DNA of 64,000 bases. Source: Colocasia esculenta. Taxonomy: Eukaryota > Streptophyta > Magnoliopsida > Alismatales > Araceae. How positions within the stretch are numbered: the stretch's first letter is position 1; each line of letters begins with the position of its first letter. Under the pieces are notes generated by a model. The model saw nothing but the letters and a program-made list of their open reading frames with translations. It made no database searches and was not told where the DNA came from. This document shows positions 33,486 through 44,404 of the stretch, in pieces. The stretch is from positions 166,649,941-166,713,940 of the forward strand of contig CM024755.1 of the NCBI GenBank assembly GCA_014218235.1, read 5' to 3'. Position numbers and translations under genes: made by a program.

Positions 33486-34878
33486 ATGGTCGAACTCGCA
33501 CCACACGTGGCTTAATAAATCTAGATGGAAAGTGAACATTTCTCGTACGTTACAGTACTTGTTGGTGTGTTCATTCCCACAATATAACAGGGTTCATAAC
33601 CAAATGGAGGTGCATTTGACTGTATAGCTCGCCCTATTGTGAGAAGGGAACACTTACAAACACCCGCGCATATGAAATCTTTTTTCATATAGGGTTCATT
33701 TGGTTGTATGTAAAACAGTTTAATATGAAAATAGTTTTTCACAGAATAATTTTTACGTGAAAATAAAAATGTAATTATCTATTTAATTGTCAGGTAAATA
33801 TAAAGTTGTATGGAGGGATATGAGATCTTATGATCCACACAAATAAGGGAGAATCATATACTCCTTGTGTATTAACATTATTCATCAAATTTTTTATTAT
33901 TTTATTTTTTATTTTTTATATTTAAAAAATAAAAAAATTAGATAACTAATGAAAAATATGTAACTTTGACAAAGACAATTTAAAATAGGAGAAATAAAAT
34001 AAAATTATAATTTGAATGAATAGTATTCTACAGATATTTTAATAAAAAAATAAAAATAAAAATAACTAATAAAAATAATTAAACTTGACAAAGACTACTT
34101 AAATGAGTGAAAAAAAAATAAAAATGTAACTTACATGAATAGTGCCTAAACTTGTTACGTAGAAACTATAGGGGCGGCAGTTAGGAAAATGGCATCCGCG
34201 GTTTTTCCGCGGATGCCAAAATCCGGGTTTTTAGTGATTTAATTTTCTAAATTTTAATTTTCAATGATACCAAATAATATAAAAAAATTAAATTTTTTTG
34301 AAAACTATTTCCTAAAGGTTTTCCGGACAAACAAACTGAGACTTTTTTTGAATTTTACTTCCTTACTTGACAAAGGCTGGCGTACTAGTACAAGTATGGC
34401 AGTTCTGTCTTTAACTTTACTCTCGAATGCCGAATTCGAGATTTATATATCAAAAGTGAGTTATATAGTAAATAAATTGCTAAATTTTTATCACTTTAAT
34501 AATGACATGCTACTAGTAAAAGTACGTGCACTCTATTATAACGTCGATCTCAAATTTAGAATTTGAAATCTATGCCTCGAATTTGGAACGAGATTCTAAA
34601 TTTTACCATGCTATTTAAAAGCTTTGGTCTCAAATCCATAATTTCAGATTCATGTATCAAACCTGAGTATTATATGGCAAATAAATTCCTGGTTACCCGT
34701 TTATTGGACTGGCTGGCTATCTATCGAAGTACAGCTACTCTAACACAGTTTCGGTCACAAACTTAACATTTGAGTTTTTTGTTCTCAAATGGGTTATAGC
34801 AAACAATTTTTAAATTTTATTATTTTAATTGACAGTAACATACTACTGATAAAAGTACACCTATTTCCTAAGTTCAGA

Positions 34879-34921
<43 letters not shown>
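32967..34921. other. AT-rich DNA flanking the Tekay-like element, no gene seen
   Basis: No supported coding sequence. It contains a (GA)14 run at 33454-33481, an imperfect ~110-base duplication in AT-rich DNA (two versions around TTGACAAAGAC at ~33968 and ~34088), a perfect hairpin at 34191-34217, diverged repeats around 34440-34760 and an (AT)20 run at 34882-34922. Confidence 0.6.
34191..34217. repeat. Perfect 11-bp hairpin
   Basis: GGCATCCGCGG (34191) and CCGCGGATGCC (34207) pair across a TTTTT loop. It is a GC-rich island in AT-rich DNA. Confidence 0.85.
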
Positions 34922-34924
<3 letters not shown>

Positions 34925-35640
34925 AAGTCAAATGGACCTGAGGATGAGGCTAGGTAAAAGGATGTGCTTGCTCGGGAGTTCGATCCTAAGCGATTTGAAC
35001 TACTTGGAAGCTCTCAAATTGATGAGCTATCTCTTTGGCCAACTGTAGATACTTGATCATATGTGGCTCTCGGACTTCATATTCTCCATTGACTTGACTT
35101 GTGATTATGAGTCGGTGAAGATTTTGACCATTTTTTGCTCCCAATTGCTCAATCATGAGGGCCCCTAAGATCAACATCTCGTACTTAAAAATATTGTTAG
35201 ACGTCACAAATTTAAACTTTAGGGTCTATTGAAATTCTATTCCTTCGCGGGAGCTCAAGATTACTCCCGCACCATTGCTGACCAAACACGAGGATCAATC
35301 GACATAAAGTTCCCAAGTCGGGCCTTCGGATGTTGGTGAAGGATCCCAAGATAAGGTCGTGTACTCTACAATAAAATTGACAAGCATCTGACCTTTAATA
35401 GCGAATGCAGGGGTGATATGACATATCGAACACTCATAGTATGATGGCCCACTTCACAAGGCGATCAGAAGCCTCAAGGTTGGCCAAGATTTGCTTTAGG
35501 GGCTTGTCGATAAAGACCACAATGTTGTTGTGTGCTTAGAAGTTTAGGTGAAGTCGCTTTTCCGAGTTAACTAATGCTAGCACGAGTTTCTCGATTGTAA
35601 GGTACCTTCTTTAACAACCAAGAGCATTTTGCTGATGTAG
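34922..35640 (-). pseudogene. Fragment of a Tat-type Ty3/gypsy pol (RNase H to second RNase H)
   Basis: On the minus strand, KPLKQILANLEASDRLVKWA (~35500-35440) is the RNase H end typical of Tat/Athila elements. Further along, ALMIEQLGAKNGQNLHRLII, then QVNGEYEVREPHMIKYLQLA (35207-34986), matches the additional archaeal-type RNase H of Tat elements. Between them an aspartate-containing GAGVI-like start is recognisable but out of frame. No LTR, gag or integrase accompanies it. It cannot belong to the Tat element at 35946-40533 because it lies on the wrong side of that element's LTR. Old fragment; not functional. Confidence 0.75.
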
Positions 35641-35945
35641 TAAAATCTTGTCCTCTCAAATCAACATTGAGCTGATTTATTATAATTAAATTAATAATGG
35701 CCAATGTATTTGTAAGGAATCACATCAAAGTGCAACGAAAACTTGCAATTCCTCGTGATAGCAATGCTAGGATCAAAATCGAAACAGAAAAATGAGAATG
35801 AGAAGAACAATTCTTCACCTTTAAGAGGTTGTGAATCTCACATATAAATTGATGGGACGTGAATCGCTCAAATGCACGATCTCTAGAAGTATACATGTGA
35901 GCGCGCACACACACACACAATTATATATCATTGCATGCGTGGTGG
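35641..35945. other. Short non-coding stretch, nothing recognised
   Basis: AT-rich sequence with a short (AC)n run at 35905-35919. It ends at the TGTTTTCC boundary of the Tat LTR. Confidence 0.5.
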
Positions 35946-36677
35946 TGTTTTCCTGTTTGGGCTGAAGCCAAATGGGCCTCCACTAAGAAATGAGGGGAAA
36001 CAATCGCCGGTGCGGACGATGACCTGCAAAAACCAGAACGGGATCAGGGGGGCCAGGTTGAAGAACTGGGGGGATCCCTCCGATGCCTAAGTCAGATGAC
36101 TGTAGAATGGCTTGAAAAAGAAGGGTTCGCTGGTGTGTGCCTCGCGCGAAGGTGAGTGTATGGCTAGGGTCGGGTACCTTTGCATGGGAATCACCTGTGC
36201 CTTTTATAGGCGAAGGTTCTGAAGAGGTTGAACGTGCCACCCTTTGATGACGCTGGAAAAGGTGCATCGGTTGGCGTCCTTAACGAGGAGTTACATATTG
36301 AGGCGCCCGTTGAGGGGCCCTGCGGTTAATGCTCCCCTTGATCGTGGGGCACGCGCGGTGCTGCCGTGGTAACTGCCGCTAGGAGGCGAAGGGGCTTTTG
36401 TTCTTCCTAGTCAGGTAGTACCGAACAGGCTGCCTGCTTGGTGGCTGGGCCGTATGTTCGGTGTCCGGAGGCATTGCTCGCGCAGGTGGGGCCGTAGCGT
36501 GCTTTGAGTTGGGCCTGTTCGGCAAGGGGCGCCTGGACCGAACTGGAGACAGGGTATCCGAAGACTGAAAACACGCGGTGCCCTGCTGAAAGGCCGCGTT
36601 TGCCTACTGGATCATGATGGGCCATGCTGGGCCATAATGGACCCCGCAAGCCGAGGGGGCTAGAAATAGCCTCCACA
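35946..36677 (-). repeat. 3' LTR of the Tat element
   Basis: On the minus strand it begins TGTGGAGGCTATTTCTAG directly after a G-rich purine tract and ends GGAAAACA. A minus-strand TATA box, CTATAAAAGGCAC, lies at ~36190-36203. Boundaries are inferred from one copy only. Confidence 0.65.
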
Positions 36678-36695
36678 CTTGCCCCCCACTCTCTC
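36678..36695 (-). promoter_or_regulatory. Polypurine tract of the Tat element
   Basis: The minus strand reads GAGAGAGTGGGGGGCAAG immediately before the LTR start TGTGGAGG. Confidence 0.75.
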
Positions 36696-37171
36696 AAGCT
36701 TGCTCGGATTCCAAAGCGCTTGAGAGAGGAGGTCTGCGCGATTGTCATTCGCATTAAATGCGATGTTGACCTCGACAGCGCGAACGGTCACTAGGGCGAC
36801 GTCGTTTAGTGTTCCCCTCGGGGATGGGAACTATCATCACGGCGAGGATGATGTGTCGCCTGGGTGGCACGCAAAGGCGCATTTCGAACGAACCGTTTCG
36901 AAAGAACCACCCTTTTTGCTTTCGATTTTCGCGCCCCTCTTTCCTTATAAGGGCGCGGAGGGGGGAAGGTGACGGTTCATGCCTTCCAAGTTTAGCCTGA
37001 ACCTTCCCCCCCTTTTCTTTCTCTGCCTTGCGTCTTAGAATTTTGTCTCCATCTTCGTCTCCGGCAATGGCATAGAAGGGAAAAAGCCTCGCAGTCGCCG
37101 GAGCGGGAAAAGCAGCGCCCGGAGCAACTCGCAGGCCAAAATACCGCTTCTTCGAGGGTCTTTGAGAGCGG

Positions 37172-39410
37172 TTTCGGATCGGCGAGGAGTACGAAATCAT
37201 CCTTGCAAGGGAGGAGGAGTCCTACTTGGTTTACAAACTAGGTTGTTTCACTCTCTCCCTCGACATAATAAAAGCTGGATTCCGGCTGCCGGTGCCGGAG
37301 GTGGCGAGGGCGCTGCTGAACACCTGGAGGGTCGCCCCCATCCAGCTGACGCTGAACTCATGGAGGACGATATGCATCTTCTGCATCATCTGCAAGCTCC
37401 GGGGAGTGCGGGGTTCTGCAGACGTCTTTTGGGCGCAGTTCAACCTTACTACTTCGCCGCTATCAGGGGAAGGCATCCACTACACCAAGCATCGCCCGAA
37501 CATAATGCAAATCTTGTTCGGGAGCAAGCACTCCAAAAACAAGGGATGGACGCATCGTGTCCTCTTCATCAGTCGTCGCGTCGACGCTCTAGAGTGGGGG
37601 TTTCCTACCCGTGTTCGGGAGCCCCGAAAGGAGCGATACCCCTTCCTGATCCAAGATGAGACGAAAGCCTTTGACAGTCTTAATACGGCCTTGGTGCGGA
37701 AAGCCGAACTCTATTTGATGGAGTTCACTCTCGTCAAGTATGGCCTTAGCCAACCATGGAGTAAGTGTTCGGTCCCGCTTCTAACTTCTTTGGGGTACGT
37801 TAAGCAGCTTTCTGACCATCCTCTTCTTGTGCAGCCGCTGCCGAATTGGCCACTGGTCGGGACCAGGAAGACCAGGAGAATTACACCGAACAGATCCTGG
37901 TCACAGCATATGTGGCCTATATGGGTGAGGATTCCACAGCTACGGTAGCCGAAGAGCGCCGCCTGACTGATCATCGGGCCACTGCAAAAGGTCCTCAAAG
38001 ATAATCCTGAAGAGGAAACCCAGAGCTAAGGCAGCGTCGAAGGCCATTGAGTCTGCGGACGAGGAAGAAGAGGAAGAGGAGGTCCAGCTCCAGACGCGGA
38101 AGAAGCGGAAGCTGGTGGAGACGGCCGAGCAACGGGGACCACAGACTGCACCGGAGACGCAACTCCTGACGACACGGAGGGTAGTCTCCGAACTAGGACT
38201 GGTCGTGGTAAGCGACCAGTCAGATGAAGGCTCCTTAGGTGAGCAAGTGGGGGCAACTACACCCCAAGGCCCTGCTGCAAGCCGAACTGAGGGGGCGGTT
38301 GCGGCTAGGGCATCCGAGGTCGTGGAGGTCTTTTCCACGCAAGAGTTGGCTGCCGAGGAGGACATAGGGGCGGCGCGCGTGGAAGCACCCCCGGAGACAG
38401 CGGCCCCCATTCCCCCCTCAGAAGCGGCTGCGGATGACCAGGCGTAGGCAACGGTAGTGGTACTGCCTGAGGCCGAGCAGACGACTGTGGCTGAGGATGA
38501 AGAAGCTTGGAGGTCGCTTGCTACGGGGGCTGACGCGGAAACAACCGCTGCCGTGGGTGCCCGTGGCATAACTAGTGGAGAGCATCCTTTCGGTGGTCCT
38601 ACAGATGCAGCCATTGGAGACCGCGCTGGGTCCGAAGAGGACCAAAGGCCCCCGTCGCAAGTGCTGGGGGCGAGATCCCCCATGCGACCTTTGGAGACGA
38701 CGCTGGAGGCCGTCCTGGGGCACCTCCGGGAGGGGGTATCTAGGGAGCTACCCCCTTGCCCTACCGCATCCCAACTCGAAGTGTTGGCTCGGTGTCAGGG
38801 GGCACATTCGGAGGGCACTGCCGAACTATCAGAGTAGGTCCATCAGACTAGCCACCACGCAGAAGAAGAAGGCGACGTTGACGTGGAGGCACTGGCGGAC
38901 GGCATCATAAAGTCACTGATGGTGCTTAAGTGACTCGCTGCGCAAGCTCGGGACCACCGCCAGATATGGGATGCTGAGTTTGCATTCTGCGAGGAGCTGG
39001 AGGCGCAGCACCAGACTCGGGAAGCAGAGCTAAAATAGGAGGTAAAAAAACCTTCAGCTAGCGCTTCATGCGTCCAAGCTGGAGTACACCATCGTCCGGG
39101 TAGAGAAGGAGGCGCTCTCCAAAGTCCTGACCGAGGCCGAAGCCGGGGAGTGGCTGCGTACAAGGCGTGGCCAGACTTCAAGGCAGACTTGGAGCAGTAT
39201 GGCTCTCTCTACTACAAGGTGGGTCTTGAGGCCGATGAGGACCGCGGACAGAGGATGGCTACGACCGAATACGCCCGTAAGGCCTTCGACGCCGCCCTTC
39301 GAGAATGCCGACGATGTACCCAAGATCTGCGCTTGGATAGAGTGCGCTTCGTGCATTTCCAGGCAGGGCGAATGACTCTTGGGGACGACGGTGCGGGCCC
39401 CTCTGAATAG
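37172..39410 (+). pseudogene. Antisense ORF of the Tat element (gypsy-type 'putative transposase' family), broken
   Basis: On the plus strand, opposite to integrase, the best block is LDIIKAGFRLPVPEVARALL (~37260), followed by NTWRVAPIQLTLNSWRTICI. This is the conserved start of the plant domain called 'transposase (putative) gypsy type' (PF04195-like). A GTAAGT...TTGTGCAG intron fits ~37761-37833. A Lys/Arg- and Glu-rich segment follows (KRKPRAKAASKAIESADEEE), then an acidic low-complexity region from 38115. Stops at 38445 and 38835 and later frame changes break it. The last part (39150-39410) reads YKAWPDFKADLEQYGSLYYK, the usual C-terminal end of such proteins. Function is unknown in the family. 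CTTATAAGG at ~36943 is a possible TATA box. Confidence 0.65.
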
Positions 39411-39829
39411 GCTCTGTGAATGCGTCTTTCCTTTTTTTTGTGGCTTGTTCTTAACGAGCCTTTTTTTAATTTTGAAGAATCTGGACAGATTTCCCTTTTA
39501 AGTTCATGAGTGGCCTCTTTTTCTATCTTCTTCCCTTATGCTTGTTATGTTCGAATCGTAGTTCGTCGATCGTTTCAAAGGGTTCGTGATTACCGCGCAG
39601 GTCATTTGGAACTGAAGAGAGTCCCGACCAGGGGTTTATGCCGAACACCTTTTGCTTTAGGGTTTAGGTATCGTGCTAGCCTTTCGAGCTGAAAAAGAGC
39701 TTTGACTAGGGATATCCTGAATACCCTTTCGAGCAGACCGAAAGAACGGGAAGAAGTGAAGTAGGATGCCATGCAAGAGGCTTTTATAGGTAATACACAT
39801 TTAGATTAGATACATGCCAAGTTCTGGGT

Positions 39830-40533
39830 ATGGCTTCTCCACTAGGAGTAGTCAGCTTATAAGAGCATTTTCCAAGAACCTGGGCTACCTGATAAGGTCC
39901 TTCCCATTTTCAGGGCGAGTTTGCTGATTGCTCTTCGGGGATCCGATGCCGAGCAACGGCGCAGAACAAGGTCACCTTCGAAGAAGCGGCGCTCCCAAAC
40001 TCGGGAGTTGTAATATCGTGCGAGTCGCTGTTGGTAGGAGACTAGTGGGATGCTGGCATCGCTTTGGCATTCGTCAAGCATGTCTAGATTCTCCCTAAGT
40101 GCACGGTTGTTGGCCGCTTCGTCGAAATGTGTTGTTCGAATGGTGGGGAGAGCCACCTCTAAGGGTATGACAGCTTCTGTGCCATAAGCCAAGTGGAAGG
40201 GGTCTCTCCGATGGCCACCCGAGCGGTTGTTCGGTGGCACCACAGCACGTTACAGAGTTCTTCAATCCAGGAACCTCTTGCAACCTCAACCCTTGTGCGT
40301 ATCCCATGTAGCAGTGTTCGGTTGGCATTTTCGACCAAACCATTTGCTTGGGGATGTGCTACTGAAGTGAAGTGGTTGTAGATGCAGAGCTCGGAGCATT
40401 TTTGCTTGAAGAACGTGCTGTCGAACTGCTTCCCATTGTCAGAGGTGATCACCTTCAGGACGCCAAATTGGCAAAGGATGTTCTTCCATACGAACTTCCA
40501 TGCGGCTTGGTCGGTGATCATGGCAACAGGCTC
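39830..40533 (-). pseudogene. Tat integrase, C-terminal two thirds
   Basis: The minus strand starts EPVAMITDQAAWKFVWKNIL right at the Sirevirus boundary, so the zinc finger and first catalytic Asp are lost to the insertion. ITSDNGKQFDSTFF carries the second Asp and PQANGLVENANRTLLHG the Glu. A frame change near 40160 leads to FHLAYGTEAVIPLEVALPT and QQRLARYYNSRVWERRF, and another near 39900 to the C-terminal WEGPYQV-like block. Codes the strand-transfer enzyme by family; not functional. Confidence 0.85.
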
Positions 40534-40727
40534 TGATGAACAGTCCATCCCCATGTACTTTTAAATTAATTACTTGCCTATTTTGGTGATAAACAAAACA
40601 CTGTCAAAAGTTTCTCTAACCTTGTTTATCTAGCCATAAGCACAGGAATTACCCAAAGAAAGTCAAGCATTTGTGGTAAGTCTTACATACATCTTTTTTC
40701 AGAAGAGCCATAATAATTCCTTCATTA

Positions 40728-41081
40728 ATCGTAACGACTTCTTCAGAAGTTATAACGACTTGCTCATTATAACGACTCTGTAAGTTATCGTAACGACTTC
40801 TTCAGAAGTTATAACGACTTGCTCATTATAACGACTCTGTAAGTTATCGTAACGACTTCTTCAGAAGTTATAACGACTTGCTCATTATAACGACTCTGTA
40901 AGTTATCGTAACGACTTCTTCAGAAGTTATAACGACTTGCTCATTATAACGACTCTGTAAGTTATCGTAACGACTTCTTCAGAAGTTATAACGACTTGCT
41001 CATTATAACGACTCTGTAAGTTATCGTAACGACTTCTTCAGAAGTTATAACGACTTGCTCGTCATAACGACTCTGTAAGTT
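40728..41081 (+). repeat. 59-bp tandem array, 6 copies (LTR 1)
   Basis: Each unit contains three TAACGACT motifs and an ACTTCT-TC-AGAAGT inverted repeat. The sixth unit reads CTCGTC for CTCATT. Degenerate AACGATTTC/AACGACTTG copies continue to ~41300. Confidence 0.95.
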
Positions 41082-42064
41082 GTCGTAACGATTTCTTTAG
41101 AAAGTTACAACGACTTGCCATGTTTCATAACGATTTCTTTTGAGAGCTACAACGACTTGCCATGTTTCATAACGATTTCTTTTATCATCTGTTATAGAAC
41201 GACTTGGTTGTGGTAACGATTTCATAAGTTATCATAACGACTTCTTATCAGTCTACAGCAACTTGATCATAACGATTCTATCAGATTTTCACAACGACTG
41301 CATAAGTCATGTTTCCATTAATTAAATGTTTTTCCTTGATTTAATCTACGTTGAATAGTCAAAGTCGCATCTCGTCTGATTGACTGCCATGCATTTAATA
41401 AAGACTGAACGTATCTCTGCATGGACACAGAACATATCTTCCATTCTCGTGTATTCTCTGCATGCATCTTTTAGAACGATAAAGTATTACTACTATATTT
41501 GTGTCTATCTGCTTTGACGTTGATTGACATCTGGAGATAGTATAGCTGTCTACCATTAAAGCTCAACCTTGCAGAACCTTAAGGATGTACTATCCTACAA
41601 CAACGGACACAGAAGGAACTACAAGCAAACTCAGAAGATCTTATCTCTTTGCGTGCTCCAAAGAACAAAAGACTGTTGACAGGAAGCTTCCACAAAACCT
41701 TCAGTCTAACGTACACCAAAGCTGTGAGACAACGGTCATCTCCTTGTCCTCATTCAAATCGGAGATACAAATACAAGATGAAGCTCGGAAGACAAACGAT
41801 CGAGAAAATTTAATTCATATTGAAGAGCGGCTAGAACTCTGCAGCTTTCAAGTCTTCGAATTTTTCTCTAGAGCCAGAAATTCAGTCTTTTCGATCTTGG
41901 CTCTTAGCTCCCTGTGCTGTGAGAAGAAAAATTAAGGAAGAGCTAGTTTAGTTCTGAGAGAGTGCACTTTGTGTAGATCTTCGTCTCTCAGTGCTTGTAG
42001 CTTCAGATTGAGTTTTGTAAAAGCTTGATCTAGGGGCTAGTCTTTTTCTCTCAAGAATTTTCCT

Positions 42065-42300
42065 GTGTTATTCCCTTCGTGTGTGAAGGAAGACCTGGTG
42101 GTTTCCAGGGTGGTGTTATTCCCTTCGTGTGTGAAGGAAGACCTGGTGGTTTCCAGGGTGGTGTTATTCCCTTCGTGTGTGAAGGAAGACCTGGTGGTTT
42201 CCAGGGTGGTGTTTTTCCCTTCGTGCGTGAAGGAAGACCTGGTGTTACCAGGGTGTTGTGTTCCCTTCAGGGGTGAAGGAAGACCAGCTAAGCTGGGTGG
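42065..42300 (+). repeat. 48-bp hairpin minisatellite in LTR 1 leader
   Basis: Units start at 42065, 42113, 42161 and 42209, with a diverged fifth from ~42254. Each carries CCTTC...GAAGG and CCTGG...CCAGG stems. In the last unit the second stem is CCAGC-TAA-GCTGG. Confidence 0.9.
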
Positions 42301-42569
42301 TTGTTTTTGTCCATAGGGGGACTGTACCCCAGTTAGTGAAATCCTGAGGGTTGCTCAGGGACTGGACGTAGGACTCCTAAGGAGAGGAGATCCGAACCAG
42401 GATAAATCTGTGTGTTGTGTGATTGTCTTCTTTGTGTGATTGTTGTTTTTACTAACCATTACTAATCCCTTTCAAGAACTCTTTATGTTTGTTTGAGTTC
42501 AGGTTTTTATCAGATAAACTTTTAAAGACCCATTCACCCCCCCCCTGGGTTAGCCAACCGGGCAACAAG

Positions 42570-42581
42570 TGGTATCAGAGC
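42570..42581 (+). promoter_or_regulatory. Primer-binding site, copy 1 (tRNA-iMet)
   Basis: TGGTATCAGAGC starts two bases after LTR 1, a perfect complement to the 3' end of initiator tRNA-Met. Confidence 0.95.
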
Positions 42582-42631
42582 GAGTCTCTTCGACAAAGAA
42601 CAAGATCCAACGATCTGAAGAGTAAAGATCC

Positions 42632-44404
42632 ATGGCAGCCCAAGGTCACTTCGAAGGTCAGTCTGTCAACAGACCTCCTTTGTTCGACGGTGAAGATTAT
42701 ACGTATTGGAAGACCAGGATGGAATACTTTCTACAAGGCCACGATTATCAAATCTGGTCAATAGTGGAAGAAGGTGATCTGGTCGTCACAAATGAGAAAG
42801 CACAATGGACAGATGAAGATAGAAAGAAAATCTCCTTGAACTGTAAAGCTAAGAGCATTCTATGTTGTGCTCTAAGCAAGAAGGAGTTCAACAGAGTTTC
42901 AGCATGCAAATCCTCCATGGAAATGTGGGAAAAGTTAAGGATTACATATGAAGGTACAGACAAAGTAAAGGAGACAAGAATCGACATTCTTGTCACTCAG
43001 TATGAAAGATTTCAAATGCAAACAGGTGAGTCTATTACCCAAATGTTTAGTAGATTTACTGACATCACTAATGGCCTAGCAAGTCTAGGAAAGTCATATG
43101 AGAATGCAGATATGGTAAGGAAGATTCTCAGATCCTTGCCATCTTCATGGACGGCAAAGGTCACAGCTATCGAAGAAGCTAATGATCTTAAGAGAATGTC
43201 AGTAGAAAAACTCATCGGGTCTCTCATGGCCCATGAAATAAACATGGAAAGACTAGGAGAATCCTCCAGTAGAAAGAAGCAGTCAAATGCGCTTAAAGCT
43301 AATGGGGACTCATCAGAAGAATCCTTAGATAACAGTGAAGATAGCAAAGATAGTGATGATGAAGAAGCCATGCTCTCAAGAAGATTGCAGAGAATCTTGG
43401 CAAAGAAGAAGAAGTTCCAGTCTGGTAGGAGGTACTTCAAGAAAAACAAAGATCTCAAGAGACCAGATGGAAAAGATCAGAAGAGGAATGAGCCACTTTG
43501 CTATGAATGCAAGAAACCTGGACATATCAAGGCAGACTGTCCAATGCTAAAGAAAAATGATCACAAGAAGAAGGACAGCTCCAAGAAGTTCAGAAGATTC
43601 AAAAAGAAAGCCATGGCAGCTGCATGGGACAACAGCAGCGACTCAGACAGTGAGTCAAGCTCCAGCAGTGAAGAAGAAGAAGCCAACCTGGCTCTTATGG
43701 CAAATACCGAGGATAAGGTAACATCTGATTCCTCTTTCGATTCCTGTAATGACTCAGATTCGGATAATTTGGAAAGTGCATTTAATGAACTCTACGATAA
43801 GTATAAAGAAGTGTGTAAACTACTTAAGCTAAGCAAGAAAAATATCACATGTCTCGAAAATACCAACTCAGATTTAAAATCTGAAAATGAAGAACTAGAA
43901 AAACAAATAATTGAGCTTAAGAGAAGAAATGAACTATTATGTGAAAACTTAAAAGACAAGAACAGAAAAATCATTGACCTAGAAAAACAGGAAAGCTCAG
44001 ATGATTTAAGAAAAACGGTAAATGAATTAAATGAAGAAAACAATACACTAGCAAGCACCTTAGAAAAGTTTACAAATGGAAAGAATTCCTTATTATTAAA
44101 AGGTGCTAGAAGATCTGGTAAGAATAAACGAGGTTTAGGTTACATACCGCCAGAAAATGAAGAAGAAATAATCTATCCAGAAAAATATCCAACTCCTAAG
44201 TTCACTCCAGAACAAGATGTGGCATATAAAGCGAATTTTAAATACATAGAAAGAGTGACAATAACATCATGTTGTAATCACTGTAATAAGCTAGGACATT
44301 TAAAATCCACCTGTCCAACAAGACATAAGAAGTGGATAATAAAAAGTAAAAATAATGATACTGACCCATCAGGACCCAAAGGAACTTGGGTACCTAAATC
44401 TTGA
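42632..44404 (+). CDS. gag: Sirevirus Gag, copy 1
   Basis: 590 codons from ATG in a good context (CCATGG) to TGA. Residues ~1-215 form the UBN2-type Gag core (NRPPLFDGEDYTYWKTRMEY; LRITYEGTDKVKETRIDIL). A CCHC zinc knuckle lies at C290-C293-H298-C303 and a second at C548-C551-H556-C561. Between them are an acidic Ser-rich stretch and a long Lys/Glu/Leu coiled coil (~380-500). Gag builds the virus-like particle and packages RNA in the cytoplasm. The long coiled-coil tail and second knuckle distinguish Sirevirus Gag from short copia Gags. Its stop TGA overlaps the pol ATG as TGATG. Confidence 0.95.
   Translation: MAAQGHFEGQSVNRPPLFDGEDYTYWKTRMEYFLQGHDYQIWSIVEEGDLVVTNEKAQWTDEDRKKISLNCKAKSILCCALSKKEFNRVSACKSSMEMWEKLRITYEGTDKVKETRIDILVTQYERFQMQTGESITQMFSRFTDITNGLASLGKSYENADMVRKILRSLPSSWTAKVTAIEEANDLKRMSVEKLIGSLMAHEINMERLGESSSRKKQSNALKANGDSSEESLDNSEDSKDSDDEEAMLSRRLQRILAKKKKFQSGRRYFKKNKDLKRPDGKDQKRNEPLCYECKKPGHIKADCPMLKKNDHKKKDSSKKFRRFKKKAMAAAWDNSSDSDSESSSSSEEEEANLALMANTEDKVTSDSSFDSCNDSDSDNLESAFNELYDKYKEVCKLLKLSKKNITCLENTNSDLKSENEELEKQIIELKRRNELLCENLKDKNRKIIDLEKQESSDDLRKTVNELNEENNTLASTLEKFTNGKNSLLLKGARRSGKNKRGLGYIPPENEEEIIYPEKYPTPKFTPEQDVAYKANFKYIERVTITSCCNHCNKLGHLKSTCPTRHKKWIIKSKNNDTDPSGPKGTWVPKS

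Larger units (their letters stand above)
35946..40533 (-). mobile_element. 3' half of a Tat-type Ty3/gypsy element, cut by the young Sirevirus
   Basis: Reading the minus strand from 40533: integrase (missing its start), a long spacer holding an ORF on the opposite strand, a polypurine tract, and a 3' LTR from 36677 down to 35946 with ends TGTGGAGG and GGAAAACA. An antisense ORF between integrase and the 3' LTR is known in Tat elements such as Grande and RIRE2. The rest of the element should continue beyond the right edge of the window, past the Sirevirus tandem. Confidence 0.78.
40534..42567 (+). repeat. Young Sirevirus LTR 1 (2,034 bp)
   Basis: Bounds TGATGAACAG and GGGCAACA. It contains the 59-bp U3 array, a 48-bp hairpin array near its 3' part and a C8 run close to the end. 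GGCTC at 40529-40533 would be the left target duplication. It differs from LTR 2 by a few bases, for example TTTAATTCA against TTCAATTCA near 41810. Confidence 0.95.

Noticed and set aside
34264..34766. ORFs of 67-100 codons in AT-rich DNA
   Set aside because: Low-complexity frames without recognisable domains, in a region of diverged repeats.
36742..37200. Plus- and minus-strand ORFs between the Tat LTR and the antisense ORF
   Set aside because: No domain recognised. The region looks like leader or promoter sequence of the antisense ORF.
40728..41081. Regular 59-bp repeats that could suggest a CRISPR array
   Set aside because: There are no variable spacers; units are contiguous and identical, lie in plant LTRs and occur in all three LTR copies.
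41585..41935. 116-codon ORF in the young Sirevirus LTR, intact in LTRs 1 and 2
   Set aside because: Its preservation is explained by the near-identity of the LTRs, and I recognise no domain. Kept only as a possible leader ORF.
42570..42581. tRNA-like match TGGTATCAGAGC
   Set aside because: This is a primer-binding site complementary to tRNA-Met, not a tRNA gene; no cloverleaf surrounds it.
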